NCBI GenBank assembly: GCA_937988735.1
Contig: CALKHQ010000253.1
Location: 1-9,730, forward strand
DNA length: 9,730 bases
Reading direction: 5' to 3'
From: an uncultured Alphaproteobacteria bacterium
Lineage (GTDB): Bacteria; Pseudomonadota; Alphaproteobacteria; CALKHQ01
Positions 1 through 7,140 of the stretch are shown one piece after another. The position numbers were made by a program, and so were the translations under genes. The number at the start of each line of letters is the position of its first letter. Within the stretch, counting starts at the first letter, position 1. Below the pieces are notes generated by a model. It saw nothing but the letters and a program-made list of their open reading frames with translations. It had not been told where the DNA came from and made no database searches.

Positions 1-97
1 TCGCGGCGGCGGCGTCCGGCTCCAGCGGCACCGGCTGCGGCAGGCCGGGGGCGAGCCCCGGCCAGGACGGCGGTCTAACCAGGCTGATGCTGGACAT
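1..97 (-). CDS. N-terminal fragment of an unidentified gene, cut by the left edge
   Basis: An ATG at 97..95 opens a frame that stays open to the left edge, giving 32 visible codons. The product begins MSSISLVRPPSWPGL and continues with a Pro- and Leu-rich stretch ending in a run of Ala. Third positions are almost all G or C, as in the neighbouring genes, which is why I prefer this frame. The start lies inside the last 23 bases of the NeuB-family gene in another frame, so the two genes overlap as others in this operon do. A GTG at 31..29 is a later start in the same frame. No strong ribosome binding site is visible. The fragment is too short to assign a family, so I give no function. Confidence 0.45.
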   Translation of the reverse strand, partial: MSSISLVRPPSWPGLAPGLPQPVPLEPDAAAA

Positions 98-1163
98 GCT
101 GCCAGCCGACGGGGCTGCCGGCAGGCACCCGCGCGGTGACGCGCCAGCCCTCGACGAGGTCCCAGTACTCCACCGGGATCCCGCGGCAGGGGAAGGCGAA
201 GCGGACGGTGTCGAGGCTGATGGTGTCCCCCGGCTCGAGGTCGCGGCGGGCGACGACGCACTGGCGCTGCGAGGTGCCGATCACGCCCTCGATACGTGCG
301 GCGGGGTCGCGCGCCGGCTTGCCGAGCGCGAGCCAGCAGTCGTGGACGGTGCGCATCACGCGCGGCAGGTCGTCGATCGCCATGCTGTGCGAGATGTCCT
401 GGTCGAGCTCGTCGGCATCGACGTGGACGCCCTTTTCCAGCAGCGTCGCGCCCAGCGCCACGGACATGTAGAGCATCTCGACGCCGACATGGTGGTCGGA
501 GAGCCCGACCGGGAGCCCGAACGCCTGCAGGTAGGTCTGCATGATGCGGAGGTTGTGCGCCTTCGGCAGCGCGGGGTGGCCGTCGGGGCTGTGCTGGATG
601 ACGATGTCCTCGCAGCCGGCGGCCCGCGCGGTAGCGACGGCCCGGTGGACCTCCGCGATGGTCGAGCGGCCGGTGTCGATCAGCATCGGCAGCCCCTTGC
701 GCGCGACGTGGCGGATCAGCGGCACGTGCACCAGGTTCGACGACGCGATCTTCAGCGCCGACGCGCCGTGGTCGGCGGCAAAGTCCGCGGCCCTGAAGTC
801 GTAGACCGAGACCACGAACGGCACCTGCGCGTCGGTGCAGAGCCGGAACAGCCCGGCATAGTCCTGCAGCGGCACCACCTTGCGCTCGATCAGCGCGCGG
901 TAGTTCTCCACCCGCGTCCGCCCGTCCTTGGCGGCGTAGGTCTCGGTGGTGTCGCCCGGCAGGCAGATCTCGGGATCGTCGAGGATCTCGGTCTTCAGCA
1001 CCAGCGGCAGCTCCGGCACCGCGTCCCGCGCCGCGATCACCTGCCGGATCATCTGCGCCGCCAGCGCCACGTCGCCGTTGAAGTAGCTGCCGATCTCCGC
1101 GAGGAACAGCGGCGGCTGCGCCGGATCGAGGGGAAAGGGGCCGATGCTGAAGCTGCGGGTCAT
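75..1163 (-). CDS. NeuB-family nonulosonate (sialic/legionaminic/pseudaminic acid type) synthase
   Basis: This 362-aa cytoplasmic enzyme should condense phosphoenolpyruvate with an N-acyl hexosamine (ManNAc or a 2,4-diacetamido-2,4,6-trideoxyhexose) to make a nine-carbon acid. The NeuB-type TIM barrel shows AEIGSYFNGD at residues 22-31, KIASSN at 138-143, DTGRS near 163, GLSDHH at 220-225 and ALGATLLEK at 236-244. A C-terminal SAF (antifreeze-like) domain runs from about 294 to the end and includes RRDLEPGDTI. It is divergent: LKTE stands where VKFQ is usual, and EKGVH stands where EKH is usual, so one metal-ligand histidine is shifted. The ATG at 1163 is chosen because AAGGTGA lies 8 bases upstream; a GTG at 1175 would add four residues but overlaps that site. 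It follows the glycosyltransferase by 15 bases. The sequence does not say which nonulosonate it makes. Confidence 0.87.
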   Translation of the reverse strand: MTRSFSIGPFPLDPAQPPLFLAEIGSYFNGDVALAAQMIRQVIAARDAVPELPLVLKTEILDDPEICLPGDTTETYAAKDGRTRVENYRALIERKVVPLQDYAGLFRLCTDAQVPFVVSVYDFRAADFAADHGASALKIASSNLVHVPLIRHVARKGLPMLIDTGRSTIAEVHRAVATARAAGCEDIVIQHSPDGHPALPKAHNLRIMQTYLQAFGLPVGLSDHHVGVEMLYMSVALGATLLEKGVHVDADELDQDISHSMAIDDLPRVMRTVHDCWLALGKPARDPAARIEGVIGTSQRQCVVARRDLEPGDTISLDTVRFAFPCRGIPVEYWDLVEGWRVTARVPAGSPVGWQHVQHQPG

Positions 1164-1171
1164 GCCTGGGG

Positions 1172-1178
1172 TCACCTT
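1172..1178 (-). promoter_or_regulatory. Ribosome binding site of the NeuB-family gene
   Basis: The coding strand reads AAGGTGA here, 8 bases before the ATG at 1163..1161. It lies in the 15-base gap after the glycosyltransferase stop codon. It overlaps the alternative GTG at 1175..1173, so that GTG cannot use it, and this decides the start in favour of the ATG. Confidence 0.6.
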
Positions 1179-2582
1179 CTATGCGGCCAGTCGTTCGATC
1201 TCTGCGATGATGCGGTCGGTGCACCGCCCGTCCATCAGGCCCCAGCCGGGGGCTGCCGCAATGGCCTGGGCGGCAAGAGATCGGTAGCTGTCAGGGTTCT
1301 CGACGAGCTCGGTCAGCGTTTCCTTGAAGTGAGCGGCAGAGTCAGTGGTGACGAAGCCGGGGCTGTCGAAGCTGTCGATGTGAAGCTTGTAGGCGTCATA
1401 GTTCACCACCGGCTTCCCGGCCGCGAGCGCCCACCGGATGGTGCTGGAAAAGTAGGTGACGAACAGGTCGTTCTTCGGGATGAGGCCGATGACGTATTCG
1501 TCCGTGACCGGAATGCCGGCGGACATCAGCAGGTCGCGATGGGTGCCCGACACTGCAGGATGCAGTGACAGCGTCACCTTCGCGGACTTGAGGCCAAAGA
1601 GAAAGCGCAGCAGTTCGAGCGACATCTCCTCGTAGGTCGGATATTCGCTCTTCTCGCGATAGTCGTCATGGTAGCTGGGGAACCACGACACCAGAATCCT
1701 GAGCACGCCATCCTCTATCGGCCGGGCGGCACGGTAGCCTTCCGAGGCAGCCGGATCGGACGCGATGCTGTCGTGCATCTCGTCGCAATAGGGAGATCCG
1801 GTCAGCCGCAGTTTCGCTTCCGGCACGCGTTGCTTCCGGTAGCGCTCCAGTGCGATCTCCCCTTCGACGCACAGGATATCTGCGAGCCCGCCATGCACGA
1901 TCCATGGGTCCGGCACGGTCACGCCCACCATTTCGGCCGCCAGGATGTAGTCGCTCGGGAACATCACGGCGCCGGCAAACCGGCCGGTCTTGATCCAGTG
2001 CGGTGCCAGCCTGCGCAGCAGCGCGCCCGCCCTGCCTTCGGCCATGACGAGCGAGCCATCCGCCTGCTTTCGGCCCAGGTCGTGCTCGATGTCCGCCCGC
2101 ATGTTGTAACCGTACGGCACCGTGACGATGCGGATTCCGAGCCGCGCAGCGACACTGACGAAGCGGAACTCGGACGAGACCCCGTCTTCGCTGATGATGA
2201 CGCAGTCCGGCTTCACGTCGAGAAGTGCAGCGAGGGAACGCGCCATTACCTTGAGATGCTCGCCCGCGAACAGGCGCAGGCGCTGGTACTGACGCCCTCT
2301 CGTGGCCAGCCTTATGCGCAGGGATCGCCATGGATACGGTTTCTTCAGCCGCTGAACCGGACCAACATCCTCGCCGGAATAATCGGCGAGGCAATGGAAC
2401 TGGCCGACCCGCGATGCCTCCGTCTCCATTTCCGGGACCGCCGCGTCGCCCCTCTCTCCCCAAAACAGGAAAGAAACGGCCCACCCACGTGCTGCCAGCC
2501 GAGCCGCCAGCAGCATCTGCAGCCGAAAACTCGCCAAATTGCCGAAGGCAAACAGGACACGAAGACTTCTATTTCCCGACAT
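1179..2582 (-). CDS. GT-B-like glycosyltransferase
   Basis: This 467-aa protein has the layout of a two-domain GT-B glycosyltransferase. The N-terminal Rossmann-like half starts with RVLFAFGNLASFRLQMLLAA (residues 8-27). The second half contains a strand-turn with TLSLHPAV (337-344), then FVTYFSSTIRWALAAGKPVV (374-393), the kind of segment that binds the nucleotide-sugar donor. No signal peptide or membrane segment is seen, so it probably acts at the cytoplasmic face of the inner membrane. Its place between the methyltransferase and the nonulosonate synthase suggests it transfers a sugar of this pathway, perhaps the nonulosonate itself, but donor and acceptor are not readable. The ATG at 2582 overlaps the methyltransferase end by 14 bases, with no strong ribosome binding site, so coupling is likely. 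GC is lower than in the NeuB gene (36 of 60 at 1321-1380 against 46 of 60 at 301-360). A UDP-GlcNAc 2-epimerase-like fold is the main alternative. Confidence 0.68.
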   Translation of the reverse strand: MSGNRSLRVLFAFGNLASFRLQMLLAARLAARGWAVSFLFWGERGDAAVPEMETEASRVGQFHCLADYSGEDVGPVQRLKKPYPWRSLRIRLATRGRQYQRLRLFAGEHLKVMARSLAALLDVKPDCVIISEDGVSSEFRFVSVAARLGIRIVTVPYGYNMRADIEHDLGRKQADGSLVMAEGRAGALLRRLAPHWIKTGRFAGAVMFPSDYILAAEMVGVTVPDPWIVHGGLADILCVEGEIALERYRKQRVPEAKLRLTGSPYCDEMHDSIASDPAASEGYRAARPIEDGVLRILVSWFPSYHDDYREKSEYPTYEEMSLELLRFLFGLKSAKVTLSLHPAVSGTHRDLLMSAGIPVTDEYVIGLIPKNDLFVTYFSSTIRWALAAGKPVVNYDAYKLHIDSFDSPGFVTTDSAAHFKETLTELVENPDSYRSLAAQAIAAAPGWGLMDGRCTDRIIAEIERLAA

Positions 2583-3261
2583 AGATGAAGTGCTCGGTAG
2601 ATGAGCTCAAGTCGAGATCACACTCATAACGTCCGACCTGTCGGCACGAGAATACCTTGAACCGCTCGCGCAGTTCACTCTCATCCTTGGTAAAACGAAC
2701 CGCCGTGACTTTTCCCTTCAGGCGTTCGGGTGAATCAAATTTGACGATTTCGAGCCCTTGATCCACCTCACCCGTAGTGTGTCGCGAATAAAAACAATGT
2801 CGAGAAATCATCGTTGCGAACAGCATACCTCCGGGCGCCAGCAAATTGCGAAACTCCCGCAGGCGACGCTCGAACACGGGATCCCGGGGAAAATAGAGGA
2901 CCTGATTACAGAAGATCAGATCGAACTTGATGTCGAACAGGTCCTCCAGGTTCGTCGCATCATCTATCACATGGAACTGGCCCGCGAACTCCGGAAGTCG
3001 CTCGCGCGCTTGCCGGACCGCGTCCTCGACAATGTCCACTCCGAAGGGCACGAAGCCCTTGCTTGCGAAGTACACCGAATGGGTGCCGGTCCAACAACCG
3101 AAGTCCAGCATGGTTGGCCGCTCACGGTCGCCTCTCCAGTCCCGGAGCACATGTTCGTAAAACCGGATCACATGGCCGTCGGGATACATCAGGCCATAGC
3201 CGTCCTTCGCCCTCTGGGCGTAGAAGCCAAGTGCGGCAGGGGTCGCTGAGTCAGCGGTCAT
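2569..3261 (-). CDS. Class I SAM-dependent methyltransferase
   Basis: This 230-aa soluble protein has the Rossmann-fold methyltransferase pattern. Motif I is MLDFGCWTGTHS at residues 51-62, the acidic residue after strand 2 is in FGVDI (73-77), IDDA at 99-102 fits motif II, FDLIFCNQVLYF (113-124) fits the motif after strand 4, and LLAPGGMLFA (140-149) is the post-motif segment. The ATG at 3261 overlaps the cytidylyltransferase stop as ATGA and has GAGGAA just upstream; a longer reading to 3351 would only add a low-complexity Arg-rich shadow of the previous gene. Its position suggests O- or N-methylation of the nonulosonate or its acetamidino group, comparable to PtmH of Campylobacter legionaminic acid loci, but this is inference. 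It is the most AT-rich gene here: 29 of 60 bases are G or C at 2581-2640 and 27 of 60 at 2761-2820, which hints at transfer. Confidence 0.85.
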   Translation of the reverse strand: MTADSATPAALGFYAQRAKDGYGLMYPDGHVIRFYEHVLRDWRGDRERPTMLDFGCWTGTHSVYFASKGFVPFGVDIVEDAVRQARERLPEFAGQFHVIDDATNLEDLFDIKFDLIFCNQVLYFPRDPVFERRLREFRNLLAPGGMLFATMISRHCFYSRHTTGEVDQGLEIVKFDSPERLKGKVTAVRFTKDESELRERFKVFSCRQVGRYECDLDLSSSTEHFIYVGK

Positions 3262-3944
3262 CGGTTCCTCACCAGCGCCTCGGCGACGGCGAGGTCGAGG
3301 GCGTCGTCCACGTCGATGCTGTCCTCGGGCGTCATCAGATAGCCCAGGCACGGGCGCAGGTAGAAGCGGCCGGCGGCGAGGAAGGCGGCGGTGCGGACGG
3401 CGTAGATCGCGCCGTTCTGCCGGTACACCGGCGGCAGGTCCTGGTGGCGCGCCTCCATCTCGAGGTCGTTGGTGTAGGGCTCAACCAGCCCCGCGTCGAG
3501 GGTGACGTACTTGCCGGGATGGTGGGTGACGGGGCACAGGCTCATGGCGCTCGCCGCCTCGCTGTCGAGGAAGCCGGCGAGGCATTCGTCCACATGGCGC
3601 GCGGTGCGCAGCGGCGAGGTCGGCTGCAGCAGCACCAGCACCTCCGGCGCGCGCCCCTGCCCCGCCAGCGTCTCGATGGCGTGCCGGGCGACGGCGTCGT
3701 TCTGCACCCGGTCTCCCGCCAGCTCCGGCGGGCGGCGGAGGACTTCGGCGCCTTCGGCCTGCGCCAGCGCCGCAATCCCGTCATCCTCGGTCGAGACGAC
3801 GGTGACATCGACACGGGCGGCGTCGCGGCCCGAGGCGACGGCCCGCGCCAGCAGCGTCTGCCCGCCGACGGTGCAGAGGTTCTTGCGCGGCAGCCGCTTC
3901 GACCCGCCGCGCGCGGGGACGAGGGCTGCCACGCGCACGCTCAC
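3258..3944 (-). CDS. CMP-nonulosonate cytidylyltransferase (NeuA/PseF/LegF type)
   Basis: This 228-aa enzyme should couple a nonulosonate (sialic, legionaminic or pseudaminic acid type) to CTP, giving the CMP-sugar donor and pyrophosphate in the cytoplasm. The CTP-binding motif is ALVPARGGSKRLPRKNL (residues 7-23), followed by LLQPTSPLR at 105-113, YRQNGAIYA at 174-182 and the metal-binding SIDVDDALD at 209-217. The length fits the short family without a C-terminal hydrolase domain. The GTG start at 3944 overlaps the ABC exporter stop as GTGA, and the stop overlaps the methyltransferase start as ATGA, so it is coupled on both sides. The next in-frame GTG codons are 6 and 12 bases downstream and cannot be excluded. 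With the NeuB-like gene in the same operon the role is firm, although the exact sugar is not. Confidence 0.93.
   Translation of the reverse strand: MSVRVAALVPARGGSKRLPRKNLCTVGGQTLLARAVASGRDAARVDVTVVSTEDDGIAALAQAEGAEVLRRPPELAGDRVQNDAVARHAIETLAGQGRAPEVLVLLQPTSPLRTARHVDECLAGFLDSEAASAMSLCPVTHHPGKYVTLDAGLVEPYTNDLEMEARHQDLPPVYRQNGAIYAVRTAAFLAAGRFYLRPCLGYLMTPEDSIDVDDALDLAVAEALVRNR
3265..3270 (-). promoter_or_regulatory. Ribosome binding site of the methyltransferase gene
   Basis: The coding strand reads GAGGAA here, a few bases before the ATG at 3261. It lies inside the last codons of the cytidylyltransferase and supports the short methyltransferase start over a longer upstream one. Confidence 0.55.
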
Positions 3945-5821
3945 CCCTGCGCCGCCAGCGGCTGGGCCTGTTCGCGGGCCTTCTGCTCGTCGAGGCGGGA
4001 GAGGTTGACCAGGCGGCGGAAGGGCGGGCAGCGGTCGGTGAGCTCCTGGAAGGTGCCGACGTCGAGGATGCGGCCGCCGTCCATCATCACGATCCGGTCG
4101 CAGAAGCGGAGCGTCGAGAGCCGGTGGGCGATGATGACCATGGTGTGGGTCGACTTCAGCCGCTCCAGGTTCTCGGAGAAGGCGCGTTCCACCTCCACGT
4201 CCAGCGCCGAGGTCGCCTCGTCGAGGACGAGGAAGTCCGGCCGGCCGTAGAGCGCGCGGGCGATGCCGATGCGCTGGCGCTGGCCGCCGGAGAGCCGGCT
4301 GCCCTCCTCGCCGAGCTGGGTGTCGATGCCCTCGGGCAGGCTGTCCACGAAGTCCTTGAGGCGCACGAACTCCAGCACCTCGTTGATGCGGTCCGCGTCG
4401 TAGCCGTGATGGTCGTGGCCGAAGGAGATGTTGGCGGCGATCGAGTCCTCGATCAGGTAGACGCCCTGGGCGACCAGCCCGATGTGCTTGTGCCAGGCGC
4501 GGATGTGCTGCGGGTCGGTGAGCGGCGTGTCGTCCACCCGGATCTCGCCCTCCGTCGGCGGCAGCAGGCCCATCAGCAGCGCGATCAGCGTGCTCTTGCC
4601 CGCGCCGGACGGCCCGGTGATGCCGATCGCCTCGTGCTTGCGGATGGAGAAGGAGATGTCGATCAGCGCGGGCGCGTTGCCGGCGGGATACTGGAACGTC
4701 ACCCGGTCGAAGGTGACCGCGCGCTCGAACGGCAGCGGCGCCGGCTCCGCCGCCGGCAGGTAGACCTTGCCCTCGAGCTCCTCGAGCTCGGCCGCCACCA
4801 GCTCCACCGTGTGGCGGGACATGTTGATCATCTGCAGCGCGGTCATGATCCGGTTGAGCAGCGGGCTCACCCGGAACAGGGTGGCGACCAGCAGCCCGAG
4901 GATCGCGATCCCCACCCCCTGCTCCGCCGAGACGACGAGCAGGTAGGTGACGAGGCCGAGCACGGCGACGATGACCGCCGATTCCGTCACCAGCGGCGGA
5001 ATCGCCGACATGAAGTTGTAGTGCGCCTGGCGGAGGAAGCTCCTGTCCTGCACCCGGTCGAAGGTCTGCAGGAAGAAGCGCTCGTTCGACAGGATCTTGG
5101 TTTCCTTGATCATGCCGATCGACTGGCGCAGCACCGACTGGCGCTGGCGGTAGAGCTCGTTGTTCTCCTTGCCGATCTCCTCGAACGGCCGCTTCAGAAC
5201 GACGTAGACCACCGCCGCGCACACCACCATGAACGCGAGCCCGATGGTGGCCTGGTAGGGCAGCACCACGACCAGCAGCAGCGTCAGCGCCGCCAGCATG
5301 ACCAGGTTGACCAGAAGGTTGATCGCCGCGGTCATGAACTGGTCGTAGACCGAGCCGGTCAGCACGATGTTGCGGATGATCTCCGAGCTGGTCTTGACCA
5401 GGTGGGTGCGGTAGTCGGCGAAGAGGTAGGTCTGCATCAGCCGGTGGCTGAGCTGGGACTTCCACGCCGCCGTCGCCCGCGCCTGCAGCCACTTGAAGAA
5501 GATCATGTAGGCGTTCTTCGCCGTCATCAGCACGGCGATGGTGACGATCAGGAAGATCGTCATTCCCATGCCGCGGCCGATGCCGAAGGTCTCCGTCACC
5601 CAGACCAGCGGCGGGATGCGCTCGATCATCTCGGGCGCGACGATGATCAGCAGCAGCGGGAACACCAGGCCGACGCCGGTGAGCTCGATCACCGCCGCCA
5701 CGATGCTGAGCAGGATGAAGCCCATGAACTTCCATCGCCGCGACCAGATCTCGCGCGCGATGAAGGTGCGGCCCTGCGGGGAGAGCCCGGTCCGCGCGAG
5801 AAGGCGGACCAGCAGCCTCAC
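3941..5821 (-). CDS. ABC half-exporter (lipid/glycan flippase type, MsbA/PglK-like)
   Basis: This 626-aa protein joins an N-terminal membrane domain to a C-terminal ATPase, the half-transporter layout that works as a dimer. Hydrophobic segments lie near residues 33-62, 86-108, 163-187, 190-209, 276-298 and 301-316. The ATPase has Walker A GPSGAGKST (403-411), the Q-loop glutamine at 452, the signature LSGGQ (510-514), Walker B LVLDE (531-535) and the switch histidine in IIAHR (566). All catalytic residues are present. I use the GTG at 5821 because it overlaps the amidotransferase stop as GTGA; a later ATG at 5725 would cut into the first membrane segment. Set among nonulosonate genes, it most likely flips a lipid-linked oligosaccharide or polysaccharide precursor across the inner membrane. 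Export of another lipid or a drug cannot be excluded from sequence alone. Confidence 0.9.
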   Translation of the reverse strand: MRLLVRLLARTGLSPQGRTFIAREIWSRRWKFMGFILLSIVAAVIELTGVGLVFPLLLIIVAPEMIERIPPLVWVTETFGIGRGMGMTIFLIVTIAVLMTAKNAYMIFFKWLQARATAAWKSQLSHRLMQTYLFADYRTHLVKTSSEIIRNIVLTGSVYDQFMTAAINLLVNLVMLAALTLLLVVVLPYQATIGLAFMVVCAAVVYVVLKRPFEEIGKENNELYRQRQSVLRQSIGMIKETKILSNERFFLQTFDRVQDRSFLRQAHYNFMSAIPPLVTESAVIVAVLGLVTYLLVVSAEQGVGIAILGLLVATLFRVSPLLNRIMTALQMINMSRHTVELVAAELEELEGKVYLPAAEPAPLPFERAVTFDRVTFQYPAGNAPALIDISFSIRKHEAIGITGPSGAGKSTLIALLMGLLPPTEGEIRVDDTPLTDPQHIRAWHKHIGLVAQGVYLIEDSIAANISFGHDHHGYDADRINEVLEFVRLKDFVDSLPEGIDTQLGEEGSRLSGGQRQRIGIARALYGRPDFLVLDEATSALDVEVERAFSENLERLKSTHTMVIIAHRLSTLRFCDRIVMMDGGRILDVGTFQELTDRCPPFRRLVNLSRLDEQKAREQAQPLAAQG

Positions 5822-7140
5822 GGGTCGACGCCGTCGAACACGGTCCGCCGGAGCGACCAGTTGTTGCCGGCGAACTGCCACAGGTGGGGCGAGCGGAAGC
5901 GGTCGGTCAGCCGGGCGAAATACTCCCGGTCCATGATCGGCTGCTCGAACATGCGCGAGGCCACCGGGAACTCGCGCTCGGGGATCGACAGGTAGGCGAA
6001 GTTCTCCGCCTCGAACCGCGTCGGGTACTCGCCGTCGAACCGCTGCACCAGCCGCACCGCCTCCTCGCGGTCGATCTCGCCGTTGCGGATCTCCTGCGAG
6101 GAATCGTAGGTGGCGCGGCCGATGCCGAACTTGATGTAGGTGGTGTAGTAGTGGAGGTCGTCGATCTTGTCGTCGATCGAGCTGTACTTGCTGTAGGTGC
6201 CGGGGGTGCGCTCCGGCGCCGCCTGGAAGCCGCCGTGCTCCACCGCGTAGTAGTAGCACTCCTGCGGGTGCCACGGCAGGTAGTAGCCGAGATAGTGGAT
6301 CTCGATGCCTGCTGACCGCAGCAGCTCCGCGTCCGGCGGCAGGTAGGGCGCGAGATCGTGGTCGCCGAGTCCGAAGTGCTGCTTCAGGTCGGCGACCGCG
6401 GTGCCGGCAATGTACATCTCCGACCGGTCGACGTTGCAGAAATACTCCCAGTCCTTGGTCGGCTTCTCCTCGCCCCTGGCGTCGTTGCCGTACTCGGTCG
6501 GGTTCTCGCCGTAGAACACCAGCGGGATGCCGAGCTGGGCGGCGAGCCGCGGCGGGAAGTACATCTGGCCCATGATGAACGGCTGGAACGGATGGAACAT
6601 CTGTTCCAGCGCAAGGCGCGTCAGCAGCCGGTGCACCCGCCCGTTCGGCGTGAACAGGTAGTTGTCGAAGCCGGCGTGGATCCAGGCCTGGAAGTTGTTC
6701 CAGCCCTAGGGCGTGTAGATGTGCGGCGCCCAGGTGACCGTCAGCGGGTTCATCCCGTAGACGTATTTCAGCTTGTGGGCGGCGAAGAAGCTGTCCTTGC
6801 CGCCGGAACCGGGCACGACACAGTCGTAGCCGCCGTCGTTGCGGCGGTAACGGTCGCAGAGCGCGCGGAGCTGGGCCTCGCGCTCCGCCCAGTCGATCTT
6901 CGCCTTGCGTTCGGCAACGCGGCAGGCGGAGCACACGCCTTCCTCGTCGAAGGCGACGGTCGGCTTCTTCGAGTGGCGGGTGTGCCTGTACTCGCGGTCG
7001 GAGTTCGGCTTCTGGTTGCTGTAGGTGCAGCGGGTGCAGAAGACGATCTCCGCCGGCAGCCCGTAGAACCGGCGCGGCTCGGCGATGTCGGGCGCGTAGT
7101 CGGCGAGGTTTACGGGCTCGGGATAGCGAAGGATGTCTAT
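5818..7140 (-). pseudogene. N-acetyl sugar amidotransferase (WbpG/PseA family) interrupted by an in-frame TAG
   Basis: The family is an ATP-pyrophosphatase-type enzyme that converts an N-acetyl group on a sugar to an acetamidino group, with ammonia from a glutaminase partner. Over 440 codons the frame shows Cys pairs C35/C38 and C70/C73 (CTRC, CSAC), the PP-loop SGGKDS at 112-117, GWNNFQAWIHAGFDNYLFTP from 146, and HPFQPFI and VFYGEN further on. Codon 145 (6708..6706) is TAG, between IYTP and GWNNF, where I expect Trp. Product would be a 144-aa piece with the PP-loop and, if reinitiated at the GTG at 6636 or later, up to 272 aa of the remainder. No ATG, GTG or TTG lies before the first Cys pair; the likely start position is ATA at 7140..7138, 8 bases after AAGGGAG. 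Both faults would be G-to-A changes. Everything else is well conserved, so decay is recent, or the sequence has errors, or the codon is read through. Confidence 0.8.
6706..6708 (-). other. In-frame amber codon within the amidotransferase
   Basis: The coding strand reads ACG CCC TAG GGC TGG, in frame with conserved family sequence on both sides. As I recall the family, this position is Trp in the pattern YTxWGW, which needs only one change from TGG. TAG also ends at least five genes in this window (the NeuB-like, glycosyltransferase, methyltransferase, beta-helix and SDR genes), so it is an ordinary stop codon in this organism. Confidence 0.85.

Noticed and set aside
87..1568. Long open frame on the plus strand
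   Set aside because: It is antisense to the NeuB-like and glycosyltransferase genes, has low-complexity His-, Arg- and Asp-rich sequence with no known motif, and arises from the high GC content.
3258..5735. Extension of the cytidylyltransferase to an 825-residue protein
   Set aside because: The added part is a shadow frame of the ABC exporter. The conserved CTP-binding motif begins just after the GTG at 3944.
4124..5995. 623-codon open frame on the plus strand
   Set aside because: It lies opposite the ABC exporter, which has every expected ATPase motif. The antisense product is rich in His, Arg, Asp and Gln with no domain pattern.
6706..6708. Genome-wide recoding of TAG, or pyrrolysine insertion
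   Set aside because: TAG is the natural stop of at least five other genes in this window, and no pyrrolysine insertion structure or related gene is seen.
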